Of a stretch of 38,540 bases of DNA, positions 28,905 through 38,540 are shown piece by piece. Numbering within the stretch: the first letter of the stretch is position 1; each line of letters opens with the position of its first letter. This DNA comes from Ophiothrix spiculata (taxonomy: Eukaryota > Echinodermata > Ophiuroidea > Amphilepidida > Ophiotrichidae). The stretch lies in NCBI GenBank assembly GCA_000969725.1, contig JXSR01S005268.1. One strand, written 5' to 3'. A model generated the notes under the pieces. It was not told the DNA's origin and ran no database searches. It saw only the letters and a list, made by a program, of their open reading frames with translations. The translations under genes were made by a program, and so were the position numbers.

Positions 28905-31900
28905 CTGGAAATAAATTACACATAGGGGAAATTCAGGTTACTCCACTATCTTAAAAATCTGAAATTCATAAACATGTCTTAACATTGAATTGTGCATATA
29001 ATGATCAACATTGAGGGCAGATACGATTGGAGGTGGGTAAGATTGCTATCATCAACATGTCAGAAACCTAGTTAAAATGTGTCTATGTACAAACTTACCA
29101 AATACAAGGTGATTTTACCCGACTGCAATTTGCAGGGTTAGTAGGGACATGGTGAATCTACTCTATGGGCAGTGAAAGTACCCAACAAATTTAAAGACAA
29201 TTATCTGTCTTTTTTAAACAAATCTGGTGGTCAATGTGTAATTTGAATCTATGATGTATGTCCTTAATGTGTATAGCACTCCCGAATCACCCAAAAGATA
29301 TTATTTGAAGAAAATTATATTTCAACATCATGCTTTTAAAAAGGTACAAAGATACCGTAAATTTACCCTACAATATGAAATAACAATAGCCTGGATGCTT
29401 TGACGTTACAACCACAGGTATCAATAATAAAAGCTAGAAATGGTTGATTCTAAATCCGAAAATAAAAAGTCACTTTACCTCAACATTGCCTGTGTTTAAA
29501 GGTGCTAAATATGGTTTAAAATCGTCAACATCATAAAATATGTGAAAATAAATAAATATATAGGCGTACATGATACTGATTATTCATCTTTTTCTTAATT
29601 TTAGAAATATTAAATGTAATCTTACGTATTGAAACAAGATGGTGGCTTTGAAAAAAGTTTTTGGAGGTATGTTAATGTTTTAGATAAATTAGCATATTTA
29701 TGATAATTTTTCAAAAAAAATTGTGAAAGGATCGGGTGAATCATTCATCATTTGGCAGCACCCGTCTTGCTTATTAGTAGAAATCTGTGCATTATATTGC
29801 ATCACATTTATCTAAACATAGCAAAAACTATTTCTTTACATTTATATCATGATAGAAAATAAAGGCTCAACTTTCCATTCATATAAATATTCTGTCATGT
29901 GCATTTTCAGATGGAAATCTTTCAGGAAAGGTATGGACTTTCATACTGTTTTTTTTTCCAAAATGGACTTTGATTAGACAGGTTTGATTGTTGTGTAATG
30001 TGTTTTACAAACCTCAATGTTTTTAACACATGTCCCTCTATAATACACCTCACATATGGGGGAAATGTTTTTGTCTGAGTTTGTAAAGTTAAAGGCTAGT
30101 GACACCTCATCATCTTTACCATTCATTAAAATCCAGGCAACTGATTGTATGTTGACCTCGATTTTCTAGACAAAGCTGATTGGAATAAACTCCAATGAGA
30201 ATAATAAAAATTTATTCAGTGGTACAAATTCTAAATGAAAATTTTTAGAATTCGAAAAATATGGAGTAGTGAGCAAATATTTTCTTCAAAATAAATAAAC
30301 ATATATGTCAATGACGTATTAGTGATATTATGAAAAGACCAAGTTAATTATGGTATTAATCATTACCTTATGTGATTGGTTTAATTTCACTGGATCAGAG
30401 GATTATTGTCCAATGAAATATTTGATTTGATATCAGATTACAAATAAAATTATGAATTATCAAATACTTCAGAACAGAAGCCCTGCAAAATTTGCTGTGA
30501 TGCAAAATTTATTTCACTATCATATTGCTAGATGGTAAATATTTTACACCATGGCAAAATTTCAACACCATGAGAAAACAATAAACTGAAAATGTTCATT
30601 CTAAATGTATATTTTACAAAGTGGTGGAAATTTCATTCTATGAAGAAAATTCTGATTAAAAATTACTCCTGATGAAGTGTCACTTGCCCTAATGTCATAC
30701 CTAACTGATCCAGATAGAGCGCAAAAATAATTTAGACCCTATCCACATTACTGCATTTGAGGATTTGTTTCGTCCAATGAATGCTCCACGATCATTAAAT
30801 ATGAATGTGAACAGCATATCCCTTCACTAAACAAAGGTTAAAAAATCTTTGTTTGAAGAACTGCTGGAGGTTCTTTCGATGAAGATATTTATTAGTTCAG
30901 CAAAGCAAATTAGTAGTGTAACCTTTGTTTAATGGAATGTGAACACATGAATGGTTACCTAATGTTAATCTCTGTTCAACAAAGCAAATTTTTGATGTGA
31001 ACAGGGTCTAAATCTATTTCTTTGACCTGACAATTCCGCATGCATGATACCTACCATACTCATCTCTAGTTCTCTCCTCCACAGCTAATTTTTCCATCCA
31101 TTCCTGTTGCTTAGCAACAACATCAGCTCCATCTTTGCAAGTGGCATATACATCCAGCACTTCTCTGTTGAGGTCATAGAATGTGCCGCCCCATTTAAAG
31201 CGTTTCAGGAGTCTCAAGCCCCACTCTTCCAGACCTGTAAAATTCATGACAACAGTAAACGGTACACTCATTAAAAAGTATTTCTATGATAAAATAGTCA
31301 TTTTTGAGAGTCTTTTATCTCATATCTGGAATTCTTAGATAAATAAACTGGCATTGCGGGCAAAGATAACATAATAGAAATACTCGAACTTTTGGCAGAC
31401 TATTACCTGGAGAATCTTTATTTTTTGATTTGCTAAATGTAATGGTGTCATACTGCCCTCAATTTGCAATTCTCATATTTAAAAGTATTTAATTTAGTCT
31501 AATTACTGTAGTCACCGTTCAATATCCCCATTGCACCTAGGAAGAGCAATATCATGGCTGCACAGGGGTATACCGGTAGGCTATGTGTGTGTTAGAATAA
31601 ATCTTTTAAATATTTCACTTTATTTTGTTGAATTTGAAGGCCCATTTTATTTCAAATTTTATTTATTCTTTTGCAACTTTATTTTTTCCTTTCCCAGGTC
31701 ATTTTTGATTCTTTTTTTTTCAGAAATGCATATTCTGCTTAACAACCCTAAATTTCCCAAATTCTGTTTTTGTCAGAGAAATTCCGCAAAGCAGGAAACT
31801 TTGGACCTCACTCATATCTAATAATGCAAATGAAATCATCACATTTAATCGCACATCATAGCTCAGTTTCAGGCATTAAAGAGTATAGGTTCTGCGCATG

Positions 31901-34900
31901 CCCACTACGAAAATAGTCTCCATTTTGATATTAATGACTTGGTACCAGCTAATTAGTGGTGTATAACCTATAGATACCTTTCTCTAGCATTATGCATTAG
32001 ATGTAATGTATTGCTAATTAACAATCAACCAGCCTTATTATCTTGAGAAAGGTAATTTTTATTTGAAAAAATGAAAAATACTTTTCATGAAATAGCACTA
32101 AAACAAGCTGTCTAAAAAGCCTAAATTTGGACAACAAGCTATCTGCATTTACACAAAGTCCAGAAAATTATTATGCAGGCCTTCTGGTAACATGTCAAAT
32201 ATTGATCATTCACATACCTGCGATGTAAAGACAGGCTGCAAACGCTTCCACACATGACAATTTACAAGGTTTACCATAGTTGATTGGGTTAGCAGCTACG
32301 AGATATGGTAGTAAACGAGGATGGCCGCCTTTCATTTTGGAGAATGGAGTTGCATCTAATTTAGCCCAGGAACAGTCTATGACAGCGATACCTTGCTGTT
32401 CTATGATTGGTCTGAAACAGCGAGAGAAAAAAAGAAAAAAGAAACAAATGAAATGTTTGTATTATACTTAAAAAAAGAAGTCCTTTAAAGTATAGTCCAC
32501 CTAGTTGGACCTTGCAAGCGAAAACAAATATATTGACAAACATCATCTGTCTCCAAATTAAATCCCCTCATTTTTCACAAATCTCACACTCAATTTCTGG
32601 TCATCATTTTCATATTAGCACATCATTTTCATATTCAAGAGCCCCCGGATGCCTCTCAGACAGTGCACTGGTGTAAGCAACAAGCACATTTTCTTATTAT
32701 TTTTGATCATATGACAAATGTTCAAGTTCACCCACTGATTTTCAAAATCACCGGTTATACTGCCCTCTATTTTGTAAAGTTGTCTGGAGCACTACATGTC
32801 AGATTACTTGGCAAGTACAATGGAGAATCAGTATTCCCTGCAATCTTGTTATCGTGCATGAACTTGAGTTATCATACTTCAGCTCTGTACCAAAACAAAC
32901 TTGAGAGTGAGTCAGTACGGATGTTGGAAGCAGACATTTATTCATTTTTTACCTAAAATTTCACATTTTACTTCAAAGTTAAAAGAACAGTACAAATAAG
33001 TGATTGTGTTAAATTAACAAGTTTTAAATCATTTTCAACATTTGTTTCACTTTGGTTGTTTGCTTCACAGCTATTTATTGGTAATTAAACAATTAGATTG
33101 GTAAAAAAATGAAAACTCTATCATACACATTTCAAATGATTATGCTTGATTTATATTGATTATAATGTTTATTTGTGCTGAAAATAAAGAGTAAAATATT
33201 CTTCATTTGCATATCTGATGTCAGCAGTTCACAATAACATATTCTTCCTACATGTTTTGAGATTTGATGATTAGCATCATCTGTAGTTGACCATTACATA
33301 GAATAATTGCATATCTAACGGAATCAAACAGCCACGTTAGAGAACTGAAATATGGTAAATATGAACTTCGTTCAGTCCATAGATCAACTGCGGATCCAGG
33401 GGGCTGGCGCCTCCGTAAAATTGGCAAAAAACTGCAAAATCAGCCTTATTTAGGTCAATTTTTTGTTATTAAAGCTGAAAAACACACTCTCCGCCCCCAT
33501 AAAATTCAGATCCTAGATCCGCGATTGCATAGATTAAAAACAATATTTCAAAGTAAGACTGCCAAACCCAAGGAGATCAAAAAGGGGAATCGGTACTTGT
33601 CAGCATTTTGATATGAAAGGTCAAGACTGAAAAAAAAAATAGATACCATAAATCATCATCGGTATTTTTTATGGTAATTTTTAATTGTTCTTTTAACCGA
33701 CCAGATGACAAAATTCTATAAATGCCGTATATAAAACAAATAGTGACTATTTTAAATGTTTGGGGTATGGCTTAAATTATTTCCCCTTGTTGATCTAAAA
33801 CCACGACAATGTCCTCAGCTTAACTTTGGGGAAATAATTCAAGCCATTTCCCTCAAAGCAGTCAATATTTGTTTACAATTACCTGTCTTCTGGAGACACA
33901 CATCTAGTTCCCATTGGTGACAGTATCAAACCAGAAAATCTTTGAGACAATTTCAGGCTCTTTATCAAGCCCTTCCTCACTAGCTTTCTGCCTGTACACT
34001 TTTTTGGATCACAGTGTTGTAGATCCCACATAGCCAATGGACATGGGACAGCGTATGGAACATCTCTTGTGGCAGAGGCTGATCCCTCTTCAGACCATGG
34101 TCTATCATCTGAAAACAACAATTTCACGTAGTTTTTTCATTATATTTATAACAAACATTCAATATACACAAAAGTACTATTCTCGACCAGTGAGGCGACT
34201 CCTTTCTCCTTATACTTTCATGGTTGCTTGAAATTCCCATTGGGTGCTTCTTCCTTGAAACAGGCTTACTGCTTAAAAACATGGGGCAAACTGCTAACTT
34301 GGTGACAAGTACTCAGCACTTCACTTGTTTATGTTCTGTTGTTGATGCCTCCATGCATTAAACATAAGAAAATAATCTTCTCACAGTACAGATTTTACAT
34401 ATACGAGGGGGTATCAAAATGTTTTAAAGATCACCCAGAAGAAATGCAGCCAGGAACCTACTTCTATTATGTCACCTTTTAGTCATCTTTGCATAGGCAA
34501 TGTGCAAAGTTACACATTTCTACTACTTAAAATTGACTGTCCACAGACCGACATCGTAGAAATCCTTTCTTAAGCCAACAAATTCAATATTGTACTTCGC
34601 TAATAATCAACATTTTCAGGGTGAACATGCTTCATTACATCATAATCTGGATGACGTCATTTGTTGACCGATTTCCATAATTTTGGTGTCAATGGAAAGA
34701 GGAGATCCTAACCTATACTATGGAATCAAACTTTTAAAATTTGGGCGTGTCATCATAGAATTACTGGGCTCCATGCAGTGATTTGATCACATCACGTTTC
34801 TTTGATTTCTCCAGGCAGTGTATCTGTTTAGCGGCGGGAGGTTGTTCATACATAGCTCTTTTCCTTCTGGGTAATCTTCAAAACTTTTTGATACCCCCTC

Positions 34901-35903
34901 GTATCTAGATACAAAGGCATTGATCCAGGTTGGAAAAATGCAGTATTAAAGGCACAAGCCATGATTTTATATGGTAAGGAAAAACATTTAAAAATAAAGC
35001 TGGTTTCAGACTAGCCTGTCGTGTTGTCGTACGACTAGCATGACGTCAAAAAATTTAAGTGCACAAACTCGACCGTGTCGCATCTCCTTACCGTACAACA
35101 ACCTGATATATCGATTACCCTGTCGTGATGGTCGCAATGACACGATATTTTGAGTTGGAATAAATTCAACTTTTCTTGCAACAGACCATTGTGCCAATAT
35201 GCAAATGTGTTGGGCTACAGTACGACAACTCAAAATTACAAATGTTTGGTCGTGTGCCACAACGACAGCTGGTCTGAAACCACCTTAAGTTGAATCAAAG
35301 AAAGTAAAAAATCCTCGTTCATTTATTAGTTCTTGAAAAGACAATTTTGACCTGATTTCTTTCTTAGGAGCTTAAAAGCAGCTTCTACATGTAATTTCCT
35401 AAATTTTCAGTTTCCAACGTGTGTTTCTGTTGATTTAAACACAAATGATTAATCCCTGGTGTGACTAATAGCATTAATGTTTCACTTACCGTACCCGCCT
35501 TTGCCCCATCCAGGGTATAGTATAATGTTGTAGATAAGCACATCAGGGTAATGTGTAGATCTGGGAAATCATTTACAAGTCACTTAAGCTAGTTTCTATA
35601 TGAGGCAATTTCTTAGTTTTTTACTTTTTTGTTACAATATATCACCACGCTAATAAAATTATTGTGTATCTCACATTTTGTTGAAATTGAGATTGTTGAA
35701 TAAATCGGCTTTGCAGATTAAATATAGTAAAAGTGTAATAAGAAGTAATTACCAGAGAGAGCATCATTCATATCTTTGGTAAATCTCTCAAACTTATGTT
35801 GCCGGTGATGTTTTCCATCTCCTGAGCTACCTCCTCTCTTGTTTCCATGGTGACCACCGATGGTTTTACCAGGCCTCCCTGTGTCTTTCTTCTTTTTACC
35901 CAT
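28408..35903 (-). CDS. TSR3: TSR3, 18S rRNA aminocarboxypropyltransferase (5 coding exons, 415 aa)
   Basis: TSR3 moves the aminocarboxypropyl group of S-adenosylmethionine onto a methylated pseudouridine in 18S rRNA, a late cytoplasmic step of 40S maturation. Coding exons in transcript order: 35903-35753, 34108-33883, 32411-32218, 31234-31055, 28904-28408; phases fit throughout. Residues 1-50 are a basic leader ([13 protein letters not shown]). Residues 71-93 hold the hallmark [19 protein letters not shown]. Exon 3 carries DCSWAKL and [19 protein letters not shown], with SCVEAFAA, the SAM/RNA-binding core. Exon 4 ends the fold with [18 protein letters not shown]. The last exon opens with DPLDID and is an acidic low-complexity tail, as in yeast TSR3. 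The start ATG has a good context (A at -3, G at +4). The tail is longer than I recall for vertebrate proteins. Confidence 0.95.
28905..31054 (-). other. TSR3 intron 4
   Basis: 2.15 kb, AT-rich. A TIR element lies at 30730-31013, only 41 bp from the donor of exon 4. Nothing recognised in 28905-30729. Confidence 0.8.
30730..31013. mobile_element. TIR element, 284 bp, ATTTAGACCCT ends
   Basis: The left end ATTTAGACCCTATCCACAT and the right end ATGTGAACAGGGTCTAAAT are inverted with few mismatches. The interior has repeated AACAAAG/CTTTGTT motifs in both orientations. Non-coding MITE in TSR3 intron 4. Confidence 0.7.
31055..31234 (-). CDS. TSR3: TSR3 exon 4
   Basis: Phase 1 in, 1 out; TTTACAG|GTCTGG to TATG|GTAGGT. 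Encodes [17 protein letters not shown], then a Glu/Lys-rich helix ([19 protein letters not shown]), equivalent to the FKWG...LNxxLLDxY segment of animal TSR3. Confidence 0.95.
31235..32217 (-). other. TSR3 intron 3
   Basis: 983 bp. No exon, RNA gene or clear repeat recognised. Confidence 0.75.
32218..32411 (-). CDS. TSR3: TSR3 exon 3: catalytic core
   Basis: 64 full codons with split codons at both ends; TGTTTCAG|ACCAAT to GCAG|GTATGT. Contains [28 protein letters not shown] and [18 protein letters not shown], the most conserved stretch of the family. Confidence 0.96.
33390..33522. mobile_element. Short TIR element, GCGGATCCAGG ends
   Basis: GCGGATCCAGG at the left is inverted as CCTAGATCCGC at the right (one mismatch), with inner GGGGGC / CCGCCCCC and TAAAATT blocks. 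About 133 bp, non-coding. Confidence 0.55.
33767..33847. repeat. 81-nt hairpin near the TSR3 exon 2 donor
   Basis: ATGGCTTAAATTATTTCCCC (33767-33786) pairs with GGGGAAATAATTCAAGCCAT (33828-33847) at 19 of 20 positions, with a 41-nt loop. In the TSR3 transcript it starts about 34 nt after the donor at 33881. Confidence 0.8.
33883..34108 (-). CDS. TSR3: TSR3 exon 2: hallmark DCPKKC-type motif
   Basis: 74 full codons with split codons at both ends; TTTTCAG|ATGATA to GACAG|GTAATT. Contains [20 protein letters not shown] and [18 protein letters not shown]. It joins exon 1 directly in frame (…[13 protein letters not shown]…). Confidence 0.96.
34402..34903. mobile_element. Mariner-like non-autonomous element, 502 bp
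   Basis: The ends are TACGAGGGGGTATCAAAA and TTTTTGATACCCCCTCGTA. The TIR extends to about 42 bp with few mismatches (…GATCACCCAGAAG / CTTCTGGGTAATC…). TACGAGGGG-type ends with TA at the border are typical of Tc1/mariner elements. No transposase frame remains. Confidence 0.8.
35001..35282. mobile_element. TIR element, 282 bp, TGGTTTCAGAC ends
   Basis: The left end TGGTTTCAGACTAGCCTGTC and the right end GACAGCTGGTCTGAAACCA are inverted. Many inner TCGT/ACGA blocks (GTTGTCGTACGAC, GTACGACAAC) pair further. Non-coding. The 84-codon minus frame inside is not a gene. Confidence 0.7.
35490..35560 (-). other. 71-nt exon-like segment (possible alternative exon)
   Basis: Flanked by a good acceptor (GATTTCCCAG) and a strong donor (TACG|GTAAGTG). 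It is not a multiple of three. If spliced after exon 1, the frame shifts and a stop appears inside exon 2. In the frame that continues into TSR3 exon 2 it is open ([20 protein letters not shown]), but exon 1 does not deliver that phase. It could be a frame-breaking alternative exon, part of an alternative first exon, or chance. Confidence 0.35.
35753..35903 (-). CDS. TSR3: TSR3 exon 1: basic N-terminus
   Basis: 50 codons plus one base. ATG at 35903 in the context AATAATGG; donor CTCTG|GTAATT. Lys/Arg/Gly/His-rich leader ending [13 protein letters not shown]. Basic N-termini are usual for TSR3. Confidence 0.9.
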
Positions 35904-35913
35904 TATTCTTCAT
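35896..35913 (-). other. Short upstream ORF overlapping the TSR3 start
   Basis: ATG AAG AAT AAT GGG TAA starts 10 nt before the TSR3 ATG and ends inside its third codon, in another frame. Its start context (C at -3, A at +4) is weaker than that of the main ATG. Confidence 0.6.
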
Positions 35914-35928
35914 GCGTACTTCTATGAG

Positions 35929-35945
35929 CTGAAATGTTGACAGAA
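35929..35945 (-). promoter_or_regulatory. Possible 5' UTR splice acceptor of TSR3
   Basis: On the minus strand TTTTTCTCTCTGTTCTGTC precedes AACATTTCAG ending at 35929, a good polypyrimidine tract plus AG 25 nt before the start codon. This suggests a non-coding first exon upstream. No promoter elements can be assigned. Confidence 0.4.
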
Positions 35946-36001
35946 CAGAGAGAAAAATACAAATTAGTTAATGTCAATGGCATGTTACAGCAAAAGATAC
36001 C

Positions 36002-36474
36002 TTAAGGTGTTTGGTCCATGAGAGATCCGCCCGAGCAATTTTAGTAAAAATCGGAATGAATGATATTTTATCGATGTAGAACCGATTTTTTAAATAAAAA
36101 TTGGGGGTCACGGGACTCGTTTTTGCATGAGAGTCTGTTTAAAAACACCATTTTTGGAGGTTTTGGGGGACAAATTAGTACAGGGGTGAATGGGAAATGT
36201 GGCAAAAGTGAAATTATTTAGTGTTGATTCAAAAAATCTGCCTGAGCATTTTTGTTAATTTTTTCACAAAAGTTGCGCACAAGTATGTTCTTTCAAATAA
36301 AAAAATAAAAATTGGGGGTCACAGACTTAATTTTCCAGAAAAATATTGAAATATGGCAATTTTTAGCTTCAAAACACTACTCAGAGTATATACCCATGCC
36401 TATTGCGTCACTTACCAACTCGGAAACTAGCACGTATTGGTTTGTGTGGACGGCGCGTGGACCAAACACCATAA
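36002..36474. mobile_element. TIR element, about 473 bp, with internal duplication
   Basis: TTAAGGTGTTTGGTCCATG (36002-36020) is inverted as CGTGGACCAAACACCATAA (36456-36474), 17 of 19 matching. Inside, TAAAAATTGGGGGTCAC occurs twice about 208 bp apart, together with AGATCCGCCCGAGCA / AATCTGCCTGAGCA. Non-coding. Confidence 0.7.
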
Positions 36475-36691
36475 GGTACGTTTACACTGTGACGTATTGG
36501 GGGTAACGACAAGCAACGTAGACCTGCGTATTGCAGTTTTGAATTTACGCTCGTCATCGTTATTTAAAGTCAGTTGACGCTCACTGCTAGCCAGACACAC
36601 TAACGTTACTATCAGTCGCTTTCAGTTACAACCTTTTAGTTGCAAATACGTTACCCTACGTCGAAACAAGTCGTCACAGTGTAAACGCACC
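36475..36691. mobile_element. TIR element, 217 bp, GGTRCGTTTACACTGTGACG ends
   Basis: The left end is GGTACGTTTACACTGTGACG. The right end reads as its reverse complement with one mismatch. It abuts the right end of the element at 36002-36474 with no gap. The inner GGGTAACG / CGTTACCC also pairs. Confidence 0.8.
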
Positions 36692-37597
36692 ATTAGGGTA
36701 AAAAATGAAAATGGATGGAGTTGATGGCATGAGTGGAAAGCCTGTGATCTCAGCTTTAAAATGACACCACAATCATGAGTGTAGGATATTCCATTCTGGA
36801 CTTGATGAGTGAAAATGTTTTGGATGGTAAGCCCAATTGAACAAAAGGTTGATCTGAGGAAAACAGGTTTAAAGTTAGGGGTAATCACCGGCGGTGATTG
36901 CAGTTAGCTGAAGATAATCGTCAAATTTGCACATTTAGAATGTGTTTTTGCATATGAAAGGTAATTTTCCTGACAGAATATACTTCAAAGATAGTACTTA
37001 TGAGGAAATTGGAAAAACGACCCAGGGACCAGTTCATTACTATTTTCAACTTCAGCGGCCCGTATCCCGGAATGGACTGACTAGTGAGTCTAATCATAAA
37101 GATATCTTGATGGTCTAAAGTAGGGCAACCAATCATTATCATCAACATATGGTTATCAATCTTTGGAATTCCCTCCAACAAATGGGTCATAAAGGCTATG
37201 CAGATTTACGATTAAACCCATCAAACCTGAAAAGTAATGTGATGCAAAAACTTGAAAATCATGAAATGTTTGATCACACTTGGAGACTGGTGAAAAGTCA
37301 TGATAGTTGATAAATAAATGTGTTGTTGCCACCATCATGACAGGGTAATCAATATATCGTCTTGTCATGCTTGCCACAAAATTTTCCAGGACCGACAAGG
37401 TCGAGTTTGCACCATTGAAATTGTTGTATGTCCATGCACCACGACAGGCACTCTGAAACCATACCACCACTCACTGAAATGATCCATGAGGTCTCTAGAA
37501 CACTAACGAGAACCTTTGATAAATGAAGTAATTTAAAAAAAAAATTTGTGAAACCAAATGGTGGGAAAATTATGCATTTCAAGTAAACTAAAGCTTG
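36692..37597. other. Intergenic, nothing recognised
   Basis: Several overlapping minus-strand open frames of up to 104 codons occur, but none shows a domain signature, splice context or consistent frame. I see no gene here. Confidence 0.6.
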
Positions 37598-38050
37598 TAT
37601 ATGTGACTCGTCATATCGAAAGGTACCTTAATACCGGCATAGTAAATTACGAGATACAGGTCATTGAAGCTGAGCATAGTCAAAAATCACGTCCAAGATC
37701 GAATTTCTAATTTCATCAGAAACGTTATCTTTGAAGTGTATTATATCATATTAATCAGGTTCCAACATCCAAAACATAAGACAACTGTTTTAAAAACTGA
37801 AATAAAAATCCTTTCTCCATTCACGTTTAACCAGTACAGAAACTTTAAACTTGATTTTCTCAGAACTTTAGTTTTCGGAATCAGCCCGATACCTTTTACC
37901 AATTTGGATGTAACTTTGTAATCGAACATCCAATAACCAAAAGCAAGGTGTCATTTTAAAGCTTAAAATATAATCTTTCAGATGAGACCAAAAAATAAAT
38001 TTTAATTTTGCCGACCTTAAGGTACCTTTCGATATGACGGGTCACATATA
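37598..38050. mobile_element. TIR element, 453 bp, with 34-bp near-perfect ends
   Basis: The left end TATATGTGACTCGTCATATC (continuing GAAAGGTACCTTAA) and the right end match as reverse complements at 33 of 34 positions. The border TATA suggests a TA duplication, as in Tc1/mariner. The interior is non-coding. Confidence 0.85.
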
Positions 38051-38164
38051 GGACAAGTATATGGTTAATACTTAAGATAGTATACTGTTATGGTTTTGGT
38101 AAATTTACATGCACTCTTAAAAGAAGAAATTCACTTGGTTGTTTCATTGGTGGTGATAATATAT

Positions 38165-38508
38165 GATCACAGATTATTTAAAGCTTACGATTCAGTCCCC
38201 TGCCAAAGATTACCGGTAATGTCAAAGTTAAGATTATATAGTGTTGAGGGTAAATTTTGGAGATGCATGGGTGCAAGAATATTGTTGGAACGGAGACAGC
38301 ATGTCACTATTGGAGAGTCAGAGTGGGAGTGGACAAATGTGACCAGGGCTCTGTCCCTGGCCCGATAATCTTTGTCATCTACATTAATGATCAACCTGAA
38401 AATGTCAGTTCTGGTGGGGAGTTGTTTGCAGATGACACTATTAGCTATCCCCTGTTTGTTCTAGTTCGATTAATAGAACCCTTGTTTTTTCGGGTGACAC
38501 AAACATAA
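38165..38508 (+). pseudogene. Broken LINE reverse transcriptase fragment
   Basis: Two overlapping frames together resemble the palm of a non-LTR (Jockey/CR1/L2-like) reverse transcriptase. An FKAYDSVPCQRL block lies in one frame. In the next frame come QGSVPGPIIFVIYINDQP and LFADDT, the latter carrying the catalytic Asp pair. The frame changes between them near 38350 and the sequence degenerates after LFADDT. Dead fragment; may continue past the window. Confidence 0.8.
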
Positions 38509-38540
38509 CTAACAAGTCCAGTAATCTAGAAAGCCACTTT

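Larger units (their letters stand above)
32412..33882 (-). other. TSR3 intron 2
   Basis: 1.5 kb. A small TIR element lies at 33390-33522 and a hairpin at 33767-33847, close to the exon 2 donor. Otherwise nothing recognised. Confidence 0.8.
34109..35752 (-). other. TSR3 intron 1
   Basis: 1.6 kb between exon 1 and exon 2. Contains TIR elements at 34402-34903 and 35001-35282 and the exon-like segment 35490-35560. Confidence 0.8.

Noticed and set aside
37156-37582. Overlapping minus-strand frames of 104 and 77 codons
   Set aside because: No motif, no exon signals; frames overlap each other in different phases.
1-38540. CRISPR arrays, bacterial operons, prophage or toxin systems
   Set aside because: The window is clearly metazoan nuclear DNA with spliced genes; no regularly spaced repeats were seen.

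Overview
The window reads as an AT-rich, intron-rich animal nuclear genome. Two protein-coding genes with GT-AG introns lie on opposite strands and are recognisable by protein family. The non-coding DNA between and within them is crowded with short terminal-inverted-repeat (TIR) elements, foldbacks and tRNA-related repeats. The gene families and repeat style suggest an invertebrate deuterostome such as an echinoderm or hemichordate. That placement is inference; nothing in the sequence names the species.

Plus strand, 5285-18122: the 3' part (eight exons, 1025 codons) of the single invertebrate counterpart of ARHGAP21/ARHGAP23, a multidomain Rho GTPase-activating protein. The window holds the second half of the PH domain, a linker, the complete RhoGAP domain with its arginine finger, and a 636-codon last exon encoding a serine-rich disordered tail. 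The PDZ domain and the start of the PH domain must lie upstream of base 1 or in an exon I could not recognise. Bases 1-5284 look like intron. The intron after the first PH exon carries three decayed copies of that exon.

Middle, 18123-28407: no further gene is visible. The ARHGAP 3' UTR may be short (AATAAA at 18685) or very long (AATAAA at 25530). The stretch contains several foldbacks and miniature elements: a hairpin at 18712, nested elements at 19416/19490, a 183-bp palindrome at 22647, a two-copy family at 21601 and 23342, and a Harbinger-like element with a TTA duplication at 24001. From 26292 to 28392 five copies of one family cluster. Its ends resemble telomere repeats (TAACCCTAAC...GTTAGGGTTA), and its core resembles the 3' half of tRNA-Pro with a Pol III B box. 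Two copies form a 99% identical tandem pair with a 303-bp period, flanked by a separate inverted repeat.

Minus strand, 35903-28408: TSR3, the 18S rRNA aminocarboxypropyltransferase, in five frame-consistent exons (415 aa). It ends in an acidic tail with internal repeats. A 71-nt exon-like segment in its first coding intron would break the frame if included. A 5-codon upstream ORF overlaps the start codon. The stop codon lies 15 bp from one of the tRNA-like elements, and two abutting TIR elements sit just upstream of the gene.

Right end, 36002-38540: three TIR elements, then a frame-broken fragment of a LINE-type reverse transcriptase running off the window.

The two genes act in unrelated processes (Rho signalling/cytoskeleton and ribosome biogenesis). 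They are arranged tail to tail with about 10 kb between stop codons. I found no evidence for a novel multi-gene system. The most unusual items are the decayed PH exons and the tRNA-like element family with telomere-like TIRs.
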